Source of the DNA: Oleidesulfovibrio alaskensis DSM 16109
GTDB taxonomy: Bacteria; Desulfobacterota; Desulfovibrionia; Desulfovibrionales; Desulfovibrionaceae
Assembly: GCF_000482745.1 (NCBI RefSeq)
Contig: NZ_AXWQ01000007.1
Span: 124,001-188,000 of the forward strand
Reading direction: 5' to 3'
DNA: 64,000 bases
Part shown: in pieces, positions 56,649 through 64,000 of the stretch
Position numbering within the stretch: the stretch's first letter is position 1
Layout: every line of letters starts with the position of its first letter
Translations under genes and position numbers: made by a program
The notes under the pieces: model-generated
What the model saw: the letters and a program-made list of their open reading frames with translations, nothing else
Told to the model about the DNA's origin: nothing
Database searches by the model: none

Positions 56649-57827
56649 ATGACACAGACCCGCAGAGTTGCACGCCGTGTGCAGCAGATCAGGATTTCCG
56701 CCACCAAACTTATGCCCATGCTTGCCGCCCGTATCGGCGGGTGTGTTTCTCTGGGACAGGGGGTGCCCTCGTTTTCCACGCCCCCGCATATCGTGGATGC
56801 CGTCTGCAGGGTGCTGCGCGATGATCCGTCGGCGGGCAAGTATTCCTTGCAGCCGGGTATGCCCGCATTGCGTCAGGCCATTGCGGAGCATCTGACTGCC
56901 GCAAAGGGCTTTGCCGCGGACCCTGACAGTGAGGTGGCCGTCACCGTGGGTGCCATGGAAGCTCTGCTTATGGCGCTGCTGACTGTTGTGGACAGGGGTG
57001 ATGAGGTCATCATTCCTTCTCCGGGCTATGCCTCGCATGCCGAACAGGTGCTCATGGCCGAAGGCGTGCCCGTGCATGTGCCGCTGCGCTCCGCGGACTG
57101 GGGGCTGGATGTGGAGGCCGTACGAGCTGCAGTGACGGAGCGCACCCGCGCGGTGATTGTCTGCAATCCGGGCAACCCCACGGGAACGGTCTACGCGGAC
57201 GAGGATGTGCGTGCGTTGTGCCGTCTGGCGCTCGAACACAATCTGGTGCTTATTTCCGACGAAACTTACGACTATATGGTGTTCGGAGGACATGCGGCGC
57301 CGCTCAGTCCGGCAAGTCTTCCTGAAATGCGTGAAAATGTCATTGTCATCAATTCGTTTTCCAAAAAGTATGCCCTTACGGGATGGCGTGTGGGGTACGC
57401 TGCTGCTTCAGCCGGATGGATGGGTGAAATGCTCAAGGTGCACGATGCCACGGCCATCTGTGCTCCCACTGTTTCGCAGCATGCGGCGCTGGCAGCCCTG
57501 ACCGGTCCGCAGGACTGCGTGGAACAGATGTGCGCCGCGCTGGAAAAACGCCGCAGTCTGACCATGGACCGCATGGCGGCTCTTGCTCCCGCTTTTACCT
57601 GCGTGCCGCCGCGGGGCGCTTTTTATGTGATGGCCCGTTACTCCTGTACTCCGGAGCCTTCGCCGGAAGTGGCCCGGCGCATTCTTGAAGAGGCGAGGGT
57701 CATCACCGTTCCGGGTGCCTCTTTCGGACCGGCGGGAGAAAATCATCTGCGGTTGTCCTTCGGGGCGGACGAGGCGGAGCTGACGGAATGTTTTGACCGG
57801 CTGCAACGCTGGGCGGAGCGGCAGTGA
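56649..57827 (+). CDS. PLP-dependent aminotransferase class I/II
   Basis: Fold-type I aminotransferase (392 residues) of the aspartate/aromatic aminotransferase branch. The N-terminus has ISLGQGVPSFSTPPHI-like substrate-binding sequence (VSLGQGVP), the PLP-binding Asn in CNPGNPTGTVY, ISDETYDYMVF, and the PLP lysine in NSFSKKYALTGWRVGY. Arg near the C-terminus (HLRLSFG) binds the substrate carboxylate. AAGGAG ribosome site. Substrate not determined; supplying 2-oxoacids to IorAB is possible but speculative. The ung gene follows after 37 bases. Confidence 0.92.
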   Translation: MTQTRRVARRVQQIRISATKLMPMLAARIGGCVSLGQGVPSFSTPPHIVDAVCRVLRDDPSAGKYSLQPGMPALRQAIAEHLTAAKGFAADPDSEVAVTVGAMEALLMALLTVVDRGDEVIIPSPGYASHAEQVLMAEGVPVHVPLRSADWGLDVEAVRAAVTERTRAVIVCNPGNPTGTVYADEDVRALCRLALEHNLVLISDETYDYMVFGGHAAPLSPASLPEMRENVIVINSFSKKYALTGWRVGYAAASAGWMGEMLKVHDATAICAPTVSQHAALAALTGPQDCVEQMCAALEKRRSLTMDRMAALAPAFTCVPPRGAFYVMARYSCTPEPSPEVARRILEEARVITVPGASFGPAGENHLRLSFGADEAELTECFDRLQRWAERQ

Positions 57828-57864
57828 ACAGGCATGCCGTCGGATTGCTGTCGCGGGGGTGCGC

Positions 57865-58566
57865 ATGAGCCGCTCTGATGTTTTTGCCGATGCCCCGCCG
57901 GCTGACTGGGCACAGGCTGTGCCGTTGCTGCGCGAGGGGGCGCATCTGCCCCTGCTGCGTTCAGTCGCGCGTCTGCGTCGTAGCAAAACCGTCTATCCGC
58001 CGGAAGGACAGGTCTTTGCCGCGCTGCACTGCACGCCGCTGCATACAGTGCGGGTTGTCATAGTGGGGCAGGACCCGTACCACGGCGCAGGTCAGGCCCA
58101 CGGGCTGGCGTTTTCCGTTCCGCAGGGGGTCAAGCCGCCGCCTTCACTGCGTAATGTGCTCAAAGAGGCCGCCGCACAGAAGCCTGAAGCTCCGGCTGCG
58201 GCGGGTATGCAGCATAACGGTGTGCAGACGGATCTCACTCCGTGGGCGGAACAGGGCGTGCTTTTGCTTAACACCGCCCTCACGGTGGAGGCGGGCCGGG
58301 CGGGGTCTCATGCCGCGCTGGGCTGGCACGCGGTGACGGACGATATTATCCGCACGGTTTCAGAGCGCTGTCCGGCCGTGGTATTCATGCTGTGGGGCAA
58401 TCATGCCAGACAGAAGGCGGCTCTGGTGGATACGGGGCGCCATCTGCTGCTGGAAAGTGTTCATCCTTCGCCGTTTTCCGCGCACAAAGGGTTTCTGGGC
58501 TGCGGGCATTTTGTCACGGCCAACAGCTGGCTGGCTGCCAGAGGGCTTTTGCCTGTGCTGTGGTAG
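57865..58566 (+). CDS. ung: Uracil-DNA glycosylase, family 1
   Basis: Base-excision repair enzyme removing uracil from DNA. 233 residues with motif A GQDPYHGAGQAHGLAFSV (catalytic Asp in GQDPYHG), PPPSLRNVLKEA, the LLNTALTV strand and motif B HPSPFSAHKGFLG. The ATG in GTGCGCATGAGC was chosen; an upstream GTG would overlap the aminotransferase gene and add non-conserved residues. Confidence 0.96.
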   Translation: MSRSDVFADAPPADWAQAVPLLREGAHLPLLRSVARLRRSKTVYPPEGQVFAALHCTPLHTVRVVIVGQDPYHGAGQAHGLAFSVPQGVKPPPSLRNVLKEAAAQKPEAPAAAGMQHNGVQTDLTPWAEQGVLLLNTALTVEAGRAGSHAALGWHAVTDDIIRTVSERCPAVVFMLWGNHARQKAALVDTGRHLLLESVHPSPFSAHKGFLGCGHFVTANSWLAARGLLPVLW

Positions 58567-58578
58567 TGCAGGGGCTTT

Positions 58579-58604
58579 GCGGTTCCGCCCGCAGGCGGAG
58601 CCGC
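58579..58604. repeat. Inverted repeat between convergent ung and radical SAM genes
   Basis: GCGGTTCCGCC and GGCGGAGCCGC pair (one G-U) with a four-base loop. No clear T-run, but its place between two converging stops suggests a role in transcript ends. Confidence 0.55.
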
Positions 58605-58623
58605 CGGACCGCGCTACCGCAGA

Positions 58624-59649
58624 TTATGAGAGCAGGAAGAAAGATTTGTCCCACCAGTGCACATTGGAGCGCCCCAGTCCGTGGCGTGCCCATCTTGGCA
58701 CCAGCGTGTTGCGGTGTCCCCAGAATTCACCCTGAAAACGTCTGGGGGCATACAGTTCGGTGGCCTTGCCGCCCAGCATGAGCGTGTGGAAGGACACAAG
58801 ACCGGCCAGTGCTTCGCCTCTGGCCATGCTGCCCAGCGCAGGATGATATGCGCCTGCCAGCACCTTTCCGGCCAGCGAAGGCACATGCGCCACACCGGCG
58901 CGGATGACCCGTATACCGTGCTTCCAAAATGTGTTCAGGGCCATGCCCAGCATCACTGATGCGCGGGCGACTTCCCATGGTCTGTATCTGCCGTCGCGCC
59001 ACCACGAGGCCAGCAGCGTCCCCTCGAAAACAAGGCAGGGATACAGGCGTACCATGTCAGGGCCGAGTGAACAGGCTGTCCGGACATCACGCAGAAAGGC
59101 TCCCTCGCTGTGTCCCGGAAGGCCGGGCATCAGCTGTATGCCCAGTCCCAGACCGGCTTCGCGCACAATGCGGCAGCCGGTTACGGCGGTATGCGCCGTG
59201 TATCCGCGGCCGCTGCGGGTCAGCGCGTCGTTGCTGAAGCTCTGTATGCCCAGCTCCACCGTATCCAGCCCCATCCGGTGCAGCCGCTGCAGACCGGCAA
59301 CGTCCACACAGTCGGGACGGGTGGAACAGCGTATGGAGGTGACCAGACCTTTATGACGGTACTGCCGGCCCAGCGCGATGAATTTTTCCTGCCACATGTC
59401 ATCCAGCGCAGTGAATGTGCCGCCGTAATACGCCAGTTCAAAAGGAGATTCCCCTGCTTCATAGGCCAGTTGCAGTTCTTTCTGCAGCTGGCTGTACCGT
59501 TCGCTCAGGGCGGCGGGGCCTACGCCTGTCTGGGCTGTCTGCGCACAGAACACGCAGCGTCCCGGACAGCCTGCAAACGGAATGAAAACTGGCCGGATAT
59601 GCCGTGTACGTGGTGCAGGTTCGGGATGGTAAAAAATAATGTCACTCAT
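58624..59649 (-). CDS. Radical SAM protein, Elp3-like core
   Basis: 341-residue radical SAM enzyme. The cluster motif is CPGRCVFCAQ (CxxxCxxC, near residue 28), followed by family elements ELAYYGGTFTALD, VTSIRCSTRPDCVD, GLDTVELGIQSFSNDAL and IQLMPGLPGHS of the Elp3/MiaA-type subgroup; no acetyltransferase domain is attached, so it is not full-length Elp3. The C-terminal part (about 230-341) contains HPALGSMARGEAL and no known domain. Reaction unknown. Confidence 0.85.
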   Translation of the reverse strand: MSDIIFYHPEPAPRTRHIRPVFIPFAGCPGRCVFCAQTAQTGVGPAALSERYSQLQKELQLAYEAGESPFELAYYGGTFTALDDMWQEKFIALGRQYRHKGLVTSIRCSTRPDCVDVAGLQRLHRMGLDTVELGIQSFSNDALTRSGRGYTAHTAVTGCRIVREAGLGLGIQLMPGLPGHSEGAFLRDVRTACSLGPDMVRLYPCLVFEGTLLASWWRDGRYRPWEVARASVMLGMALNTFWKHGIRVIRAGVAHVPSLAGKVLAGAYHPALGSMARGEALAGLVSFHTLMLGGKATELYAPRRFQGEFWGHRNTLVPRWARHGLGRSNVHWWDKSFFLLS

Positions 59650-59751
59650 GAGCTGCTTCGATTATTAGTGTATTGCTATGGGGTTAGGAAGTTTTTTTAC
59701 CTGCTGGTCAGTATAAATATGCCTAACCTTGCAAAGAGATACAAAATCTTC

Positions 59752-59780
59752 TTGAAAAAAGCGAATCGGATGTTTATATA
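59752..59780 (+). promoter_or_regulatory. Sigma70-type promoter upstream of ihfA
   Basis: TTGAAA, 17-base spacer, TATATA. It would give a leader of about 310 bases before ihfA, containing the short ORF and palindromes noted for this region. Confidence 0.6.
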
Positions 59781-59797
59781 ACCATTTAGGAGACCTC

Positions 59798-59824
59798 GTG
59801 TTGACTCCGGCAGATACGTTCTGA
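59798..59824 (+). other. Eight-codon leader ORF candidate
   Basis: GTG start five bases after AGGAGA; encodes eight residues ending in Asp-Thr-Phe before TGA, a short distance downstream of the promoter. The ribosome site is better than that of many real genes here, but no conserved function is evident. Confidence 0.25.
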
Positions 59825-60099
59825 AGTGCTGCAGACAGCGTATGGCGAAAATATACTATGATAATGGCGCGATACTGTTTGCCGGAACGCTGCAAGTCGT
59901 TTCGTTTCGCCGGAACAAGCTGTCTGAATCCACGCCGGGAATACGGCGGTTGCCGTTGAGACACGGCACTGTGAATCTGCGGAGAACAGCCTGAGGGTTT
60001 GTCATATATGACGCACCGGGGCACTGTGCTTTTTTGTGTGTACCAGGGACGCGAACACTGAAAGGAAACACCCGGCCGACCGGGTACAGGAGGGATACC

Positions 60100-60393
60100 A
60101 TGAGTGGTAAGACCTTGACCAAGGCTGACATCGTTGATGCCATTTACGAAAAGACCGAAAGAAACCGCGCTGAAGTGAAGAACGTGGTTGAATCCCTTCT
60201 GGGAATCATGAAGCAGGCCATTAAAAAAGATCATGCCCTGCTGATCAGCGGGTTCGGTAAATTCGAAGCATACGACAAAAAAGCCCGCAAGGGCCGTAAC
60301 CCGCAGACGGATGAAACCATTACCCTGCCTCCGCGCAAGGTTGTGGTGTTCCGCCTGTCGCGCAAATTCCGTGCAGAGCTGAACGGCGAATAG
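60100..60393 (+). CDS. ihfA: Integration host factor alpha-like / HU-family DNA-binding protein
   Basis: Small nucleoid protein (97 residues) bending DNA. The helical N-terminus (LTKADIVDAIYEKTERNRAEVKNVVESLLGIMKQAI) is followed by the family signature ISGFGKFEAYDKKARKGRNP, the beta-arm tip RNPQTDET with the intercalating Pro, and VVVFRLSRKFRAELNG. The sequence fits IHF alpha better than HU. AGGAGGG ribosome site and a hairpin just before it. Followed by a terminator. Confidence 0.9.
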   Translation: MSGKTLTKADIVDAIYEKTERNRAEVKNVVESLLGIMKQAIKKDHALLISGFGKFEAYDKKARKGRNPQTDETITLPPRKVVVFRLSRKFRAELNGE

Positions 60394-60417
60394 CATTGCG
60401 CACTCCGTCCGGATGAG

Positions 60418-60455
60418 AAGCCGCCCGCTGCAGAGCAGGGGCGGCTTTTCTTGTT
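60418..60455 (+). terminator. Terminator after ihfA
   Basis: Stem AAGCCGCCC / GGGCGGCTT with a 12-base loop and T-rich tail, between ihfA and the convergent amidase gene. Confidence 0.82.
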
Positions 60456-60473
60456 TTACCGTGTGCTGCGGGG

Positions 60474-61970
60474 TTAGTGTCTGCCTGTGGTTTCCAGCCG
60501 TGAAACATGCACGGCGGGAACGCGTGTGTGCCACGGAGCGGCCTCCTCCAGCCGGGCAGCCAGACGGAACAGCAGCCCGTCGCGGCCTGTGCCTGCGCCC
60601 AGCTGAACACCCACGGGCAGACCGTGTTCAGTGGCATACAGCGGCAGCGATACGGCGGGTGAACCGGCCATGTTGAAGGGCGGCGTATAGGGAATGAATG
60701 TTCCCAGCATGGCGGCATAGTCGTCCAGCTCCATCTGCTGCAGGGAATATGCGCCCAGCTTTGCGGGGGGCGTGGTCATGACAGGCGTCAGCAGCACGTC
60801 GTAGCGCTCGAAAAAGCGGGCCATGGCCCTTCCCAGCAGGTGCATGCGGTTGAGTGCACCCGCATAGTGTGCGCCGGTTTCGCGCTGCCCTTTTTCCCAC
60901 AGAAGGCGGGTCAGTTTTTCGGCATGGCGTTCATCCGGCATGCCTGCGGGCGAAATGAGCGGGCCCAGCGTGACTATCACCTGTGCGGCGACAATGGTCA
61001 TGAAAATGTCGGCCACTTCGTCGCAGTGCAGGTCGGGAGCTGCTTCTTCCACATGGTGTCCCATGCCTTCCAGCAGACGGGCCGTGTGCATGACCGCATT
61101 GCGGCAGTCTTCGGACGCGGGGGCCGCTCCGGCGGGCCACTGCAGTGCGTATCCTATCTTCAGCCGTCCGGTTTCTCTGCGTATTTCGGTACTGAACGGC
61201 AGCGGCGGCCGCGGAAAAGGATACGGGTCGCCCAGCCCTGTGCCGCACAGCCCGTCAAGGGCTGCCGCACTGTCGCGTACGGTGCGTGTCAGCACGCCGT
61301 TGGTGGCAAGCGCGCCCCAGCATTCTCCCAGCTCCGGCGCCCATGAAAGCAGACCCCGGCTGCATTTGAAGCCCACCAGACCGCAGGCTGCAGCAGGAAT
61401 GCGTATGGAGCCGCCCCCGTCGTTGCCATGTGCAACGGGTACGATACCGGCTGCCACGGCAGAAGCTGAACCACCGCTGGAACCGCCCGGAGAACGGGTC
61501 ACATCCCACGGGTTGCGTGTCTGGCCGTGCAGCACACTGTCCGTGGTGGCTGTCAGGCCGAATTCCGGCGTTGCGCTTTTGCCTGCCGGCACCATGCCCA
61601 GCGTGCGGAAGCGGTGTGTCAGGTGGCTGTCTTCGCCGGGAAAAAAGCCGTCTTTCAGCGCCATGCACGCCATGCGGGTGGGCACACCCGCGTATGACGG
61701 GCCCAGGTCTTTGAGCAGATACGGTACTCCGTAGAGAGCCGCTTCCGGATCAATATGCCGCAGTTCGGCATATGCCTGCGTCTTCATGGGCTGCACCACG
61801 GCGTTGATGGCCGGATTCAGTGCCTCCATGGCTTGAAATACGGTATGCAGCACTTCGTCCGGCGTAATCTGGCCGGAACGGATAAGCCCCCGAAGGGCCA
61901 CGGCATCCAGTGTTCCCAGTTCCTGCATGGAAAGGGCGGCATATGGCGGGGTGTCTGACTGCGTGGTCAT
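60474..61970 (-). CDS. Amidase (amidase-signature family)
   Basis: Hydrolase with the Ser-cisSer-Lys triad (498 residues). The signature core reads SPGGSSGGSASAVAAG ... HGNDGGGSIRIPAAACGLVGFK, containing the cis-Ser and nucleophile Ser; the Lys is in VPAGKSATPEFG. C-terminal AGSPAVSLPLYATEHGLPVGVQL is typical for the family. It is not GatA by context (no gatB/C nearby). Substrate unknown. GGAGG upstream of the ATG. Confidence 0.93.
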   Translation of the reverse strand: MTTQSDTPPYAALSMQELGTLDAVALRGLIRSGQITPDEVLHTVFQAMEALNPAINAVVQPMKTQAYAELRHIDPEAALYGVPYLLKDLGPSYAGVPTRMACMALKDGFFPGEDSHLTHRFRTLGMVPAGKSATPEFGLTATTDSVLHGQTRNPWDVTRSPGGSSGGSASAVAAGIVPVAHGNDGGGSIRIPAAACGLVGFKCSRGLLSWAPELGECWGALATNGVLTRTVRDSAAALDGLCGTGLGDPYPFPRPPLPFSTEIRRETGRLKIGYALQWPAGAAPASEDCRNAVMHTARLLEGMGHHVEEAAPDLHCDEVADIFMTIVAAQVIVTLGPLISPAGMPDERHAEKLTRLLWEKGQRETGAHYAGALNRMHLLGRAMARFFERYDVLLTPVMTTPPAKLGAYSLQQMELDDYAAMLGTFIPYTPPFNMAGSPAVSLPLYATEHGLPVGVQLGAGTGRDGLLFRLAARLEEAAPWHTRVPAVHVSRLETTGRH

Positions 61971-62043
61971 GGTAAACCTCCGGTTATATTGTCACCGGAA
62001 TCATGATACGCGTTTTTAAATAATTAACAATGGCTGCGGCATA

Positions 62044-62076
62044 TAAAAAGGGAAGCCCTCCTGCGGAAGGCTTCCC
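62044..62076 (-). terminator. Terminator of rlpA
   Basis: Minus-strand stem GGGAAGCC / GGCTTCCC followed by TTTTT, 24 bases beyond the rlpA stop. Confidence 0.87.
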
Positions 62077-62099
62077 CCGTGTGCGGCATGCTGCGGCGG

Positions 62100-62840
62100 T
62101 CAGTCCGCCACAATAAAGCTGTTGGGGAATTCGCGGCGCATGGATTCACGCACGGCTTCGGCATTGGACAGTTTGGAATACACACCGACCTGCACCCGCC
62201 AGAAGCCGATATCATCGGCATAGACCAGCCGTGCCGGTTTGCCTTCGGCCTTCATGCGGCTGCTCAGGCTTTCGGCGTTTTCGCGCTTGGCAAAAGCGCC
62301 TACCTGCACATAGAAGCGTCCGCTCATTTCGCCGTTGGTGTATGTGGGCACGTCTTCCAGCGATTCGATGCGCACCCGTGCAATGCCCGGCCCCACCATG
62401 TCGAGACGCTGCGCGCCCGTGTAGGTAAGGTCGATGATGCGGTCTTTCACAAAGGGGCCGCGGTCGTTGACCACCACGTTGATGGCTTTGCCGTTTTCAA
62501 GGTTGGTCACGCGCAGCCGCGTGCCGAAGGGCAGCAGTTTGTGCGCGGCGGTCATGCCGTACATGTCATAGACTTCGCCGTTGGCCGTGCGCCTGCCGTG
62601 AAAATCTTTACCGTACCATGACGCCAGCCCTTCTTCGGTGTAGCCGTGAGCGGATGTCATGGTGGTGTATGATTTGCCGTCAATGGTATAGGTGTGCGAT
62701 TTTACGGGGCCTTTAGGTGCCGGACGGGGTGAGGTGTCCAGAACTTTTTTGCCGCAGCCGCCGGCAAGAGACAGTAATGCAGCGAGCATGAGCAGCAGTA
62801 TGATTCTGGCGGTACGGCGTTGCAGTGCCGGATGGTGCAT
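62100..62840 (-). CDS. rlpA: Septal ring lytic transglycosylase RlpA family lipoprotein
   Basis: Exported lipoprotein (246 residues): signal sequence with lipobox LAGGC (Cys27), then the double-psi beta-barrel domain (GLASWYGKDFHGRRTANGE, HKLLPFGTRLRVTNLENGK, NDRGPFVKDRIIDLT; the catalytic-type Asp in VNDRGPF), and a C-terminal SPOR domain (about 175-246, FYVQVGAFAKRENAESL, WRVQVGVYSKL) binding denuded peptidoglycan. It would cleave glycan strands at the division site. The start has AGGAGG upstream. Confidence 0.94.
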   Translation of the reverse strand: MHHPALQRRTARIILLLMLAALLSLAGGCGKKVLDTSPRPAPKGPVKSHTYTIDGKSYTTMTSAHGYTEEGLASWYGKDFHGRRTANGEVYDMYGMTAAHKLLPFGTRLRVTNLENGKAINVVVNDRGPFVKDRIIDLTYTGAQRLDMVGPGIARVRIESLEDVPTYTNGEMSGRFYVQVGAFAKRENAESLSSRMKAEGKPARLVYADDIGFWRVQVGVYSKLSNAEAVRESMRREFPNSFIVAD

Positions 62841-62954
62841 TCCATATCCTCCTGTAGTGGTCGGGCCGCGCGGTACAGCGCAGTCGGCATGCGGTGCGGC
62901 CGGAAAAACAAAAAACATCACATTGTTTGTAGTACGCTGCCGCGTTGCGGGCAA

Positions 62955-62982
62955 GTAAAAGAGGGCGCGGTTTTCCGCGCCC
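62955..62982 (-). terminator. Terminator after the edge gene
   Basis: Minus-strand hairpin GGGCGCGG / CCGCGCCC with a four-base loop followed by CTCTTTTACTT. A second hairpin (CCGGCGCA / TGCGCCGG, 63006-63024) lies between it and the stop. Confidence 0.75.
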
Positions 62983-63044
62983 CCGTCAGTTGCCGTGTTG
63001 TTGCGCCGGCGCAGTCTGCGCCGGTTCAGTCTGTGCAGGGCAGA

Positions 63045-64000
63045 TCAGGCGTCTTTTTCATTATCTTCAAGCATGGCCTTGCGGTTAAGCAGTTCTTCCA
63101 GCTGGATGTCCGCCCCCACGATACCCATGATGTCGTCATTTTCATCGGTCACCGGTGCCGAAACGGTCAGAATAAGCTTGCCCGTGAACTGTGACTGGTA
63201 CAGGTCGGTCACATGCAGTTCGCCGGTCTGCGAGGGCCGCTGGAACCATTGCCTGTTGGAGAAGTCGTAGCCCAGCGGCAGTTCCTGATAACGCTCGTTG
63301 TAAGCCGGATCGGTGATGACGGAAGCCAGCAGCGTGCCGCGTACGTCGGTGAGGTACAGGTACTGGATGAACGAGAACTGCCGCACAAAATCGCTGAGGC
63401 AGGGATACTCGCTTTTCTGCGGTACAATGACACATTCGGCGGCCAGTTTGAGAATGATGGTGGATGCCAGCTGCCGGGCCACCGTCTTCAGCGAATCGAA
63501 TTCGGAGACGAAAAGCTCGGGCAGGTAGCGTTTGACCAGTTTAGTCATTTCCTGATTGGAGAACGACGTGGTGCGGCCGCCTTCATAAGCCTGCATGATG
63601 CGGTTGTATATCTGCCCCACGGCGGGATGCGTTTTGGAAACCTGTCTTCCTTCAGGCACCCGCAGGTAGTTGTTGATCCAGTATGCGACCCCTGCGCGTC
63701 CCGATTTATCGGTGATGATAATGGGTACGGAACGGTTGAGTATTTTGCGGGTGTCGAAGATGTTGTAGATCTCTTCGTTTTTATTCAGCCCGTCCACATG
63801 GATACCGGCGCTTGTGGCGTTAAAGTCTTTGCCCACAAACGGATAGTTGTCCGGAATGCGGTACTCAAGCTCGCGTTCGAAGTATTCGCCTATTTCGGAA
63901 ATGATATGCGTGTTGGCCGCGTCATCCTCTCCGGTAAGCGAAATGTATTCGATGACCAGCGCCTCTATGGGCGAGTTGCCCGTGCGTTCGCCAAAGCCCA
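63045..64000 (-). CDS. HMGL-like acyltransferase (homocitrate/isopropylmalate/Re-citrate synthase family) with C-terminal Cache-like domain, 5' partial
   Basis: The frame stays open through the right edge. The visible N-terminal end reads FGERTGNSPIEAL, the conserved metal-site and substrate motif of the LeuA/homocitrate synthase family, then FERELEYRIPDNYPFVGKDF and SAGIHVDGLNKNEEIY. After about residue 190 of the visible part the sequence changes to a PDC/Cache-type sensor fold (LYLTDVRGTLLASVITDPAY, YDFSNRQWFQRP, KLILTVSAPVTDENDDIMGIVGADI) normally found outside the membrane in receptors. In Desulfovibrio a member of this enzyme family is thought to be the Re-citrate synthase. The catalytic barrel lies outside the window, so the reaction is not settled. 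A shorter GTG-started frame exists but would lack the conserved motif. Confidence 0.8.
   Translation of the reverse strand, partial: GFGERTGNSPIEALVIEYISLTGEDDAANTHIISEIGEYFERELEYRIPDNYPFVGKDFNATSAGIHVDGLNKNEEIYNIFDTRKILNRSVPIIITDKSGRAGVAYWINNYLRVPEGRQVSKTHPAVGQIYNRIMQAYEGGRTTSFSNQEMTKLVKRYLPELFVSEFDSLKTVARQLASTIILKLAAECVIVPQKSEYPCLSDFVRQFSFIQYLYLTDVRGTLLASVITDPAYNERYQELPLGYDFSNRQWFQRPSQTGELHVTDLYQSQFTGKLILTVSAPVTDENDDIMGIVGADIQLEELLNRKAMLEDNEKDA

Larger units (their letters stand above)
59650..60099. other. 450-base leader/intergenic region upstream of ihfA
   Basis: AT-rich, no full gene. It contains a 7-bp inverted repeat GGTTAGG ... CCTAACC (59682-59728), a good promoter (59752-59780), an 8-codon ORF with a strong ribosome site (59798-59824), the 12-bp palindrome GTCATATATGAC (60001-60012), and a stem ACCCGG-CCGA-CCGGGT (60069-60084) just before the ihfA ribosome site. 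Confidence 0.5.

Noticed and set aside
1..64000. tRNA, rRNA, CRISPR arrays, insertion sequences, prophage
   Set aside because: I read for cloverleaf patterns, regular short repeats, transposase or integrase motifs and found none.

Overview
The window reads as a chromosomal segment of a sulfate-reducing deltaproteobacterium of the Desulfovibrio group (Desulfovibrionaceae; Desulfovibrio/Oleidesulfovibrio alaskensis-like is my best guess, made from gene content alone). Pointers are a CPHC-type thioredoxin with its own reductase, a selenocysteine formate dehydrogenase beside a cytoplasmic [FeFe] hydrogenase, a fused indolepyruvate:ferredoxin oxidoreductase next to an ADP-forming acyl-CoA synthetase, a homocitrate/Re-citrate-synthase-like enzyme, and many P-type ATPases. 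Coding density is high. I see no rRNA, tRNA, CRISPR array, insertion sequence or prophage.

Layout. 1-5907: end of an ABC transporter ATPase, then a tightly overlapping TonB energy-transduction operon (DUF3450, long ExbB/TtpC-like, ExbB, ExbD, TonB, TPR). 6298-9407 (minus): chemoreceptor and periplasmic binding protein. 9781-13565: NhaC-type antiporter, sulfatase-like hydrolase with Thr at the nucleophile position, and Crp/Fnr regulator. 13655-20412: desulfothioredoxin-like protein, thioredoxin-reductase-like flavoprotein, a small unknown, fused IorAB and an ADP-forming acyl-CoA synthetase, a route for amino-acid-derived 2-oxoacids to acids with ATP gain. 21111-25738: putative soluble formate-hydrogen lyase (FdhF with in-frame UGA and a SECIS hairpin, two HydN-like ferredoxins, [FeFe] hydrogenase). 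25846-29803: exopolysaccharide genes.

30407-43417 is the most interesting part. A promoter overlapped by a Fur-box-like sequence precedes moxR, a von Willebrand A protein and an unknown. These are followed in the same direction by three heavy-metal P-type ATPases, a stand-alone HMA-like protein, four small Gly/Ala-rich or membrane proteins, a triple FeoA-like protein and a Fur-family regulator. A convergent small membrane protein follows the terminator. The composition matches what is known of ferrosome (fez) clusters, which build membrane-bounded iron-storage organelles. This version is enlarged: three ATPases, one with the actuator TGES motif changed to TGRP, and an upstream MoxR-VWA chaperone-like module.

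43767-64000 is mostly housekeeping: glmS, an HPP-family protein, rdgB, a histidine kinase, rimO, rpsA, sppA, malQ, a bifunctional fructose-2,6-bisphosphate enzyme, a YaeQ-like protein, an aminotransferase, ung, a radical SAM protein, ihfA, an amidase and rlpA. At the right edge is a truncated gene joining the C-terminal part of a homocitrate/isopropylmalate-synthase-family enzyme to a Cache-like sensor domain.
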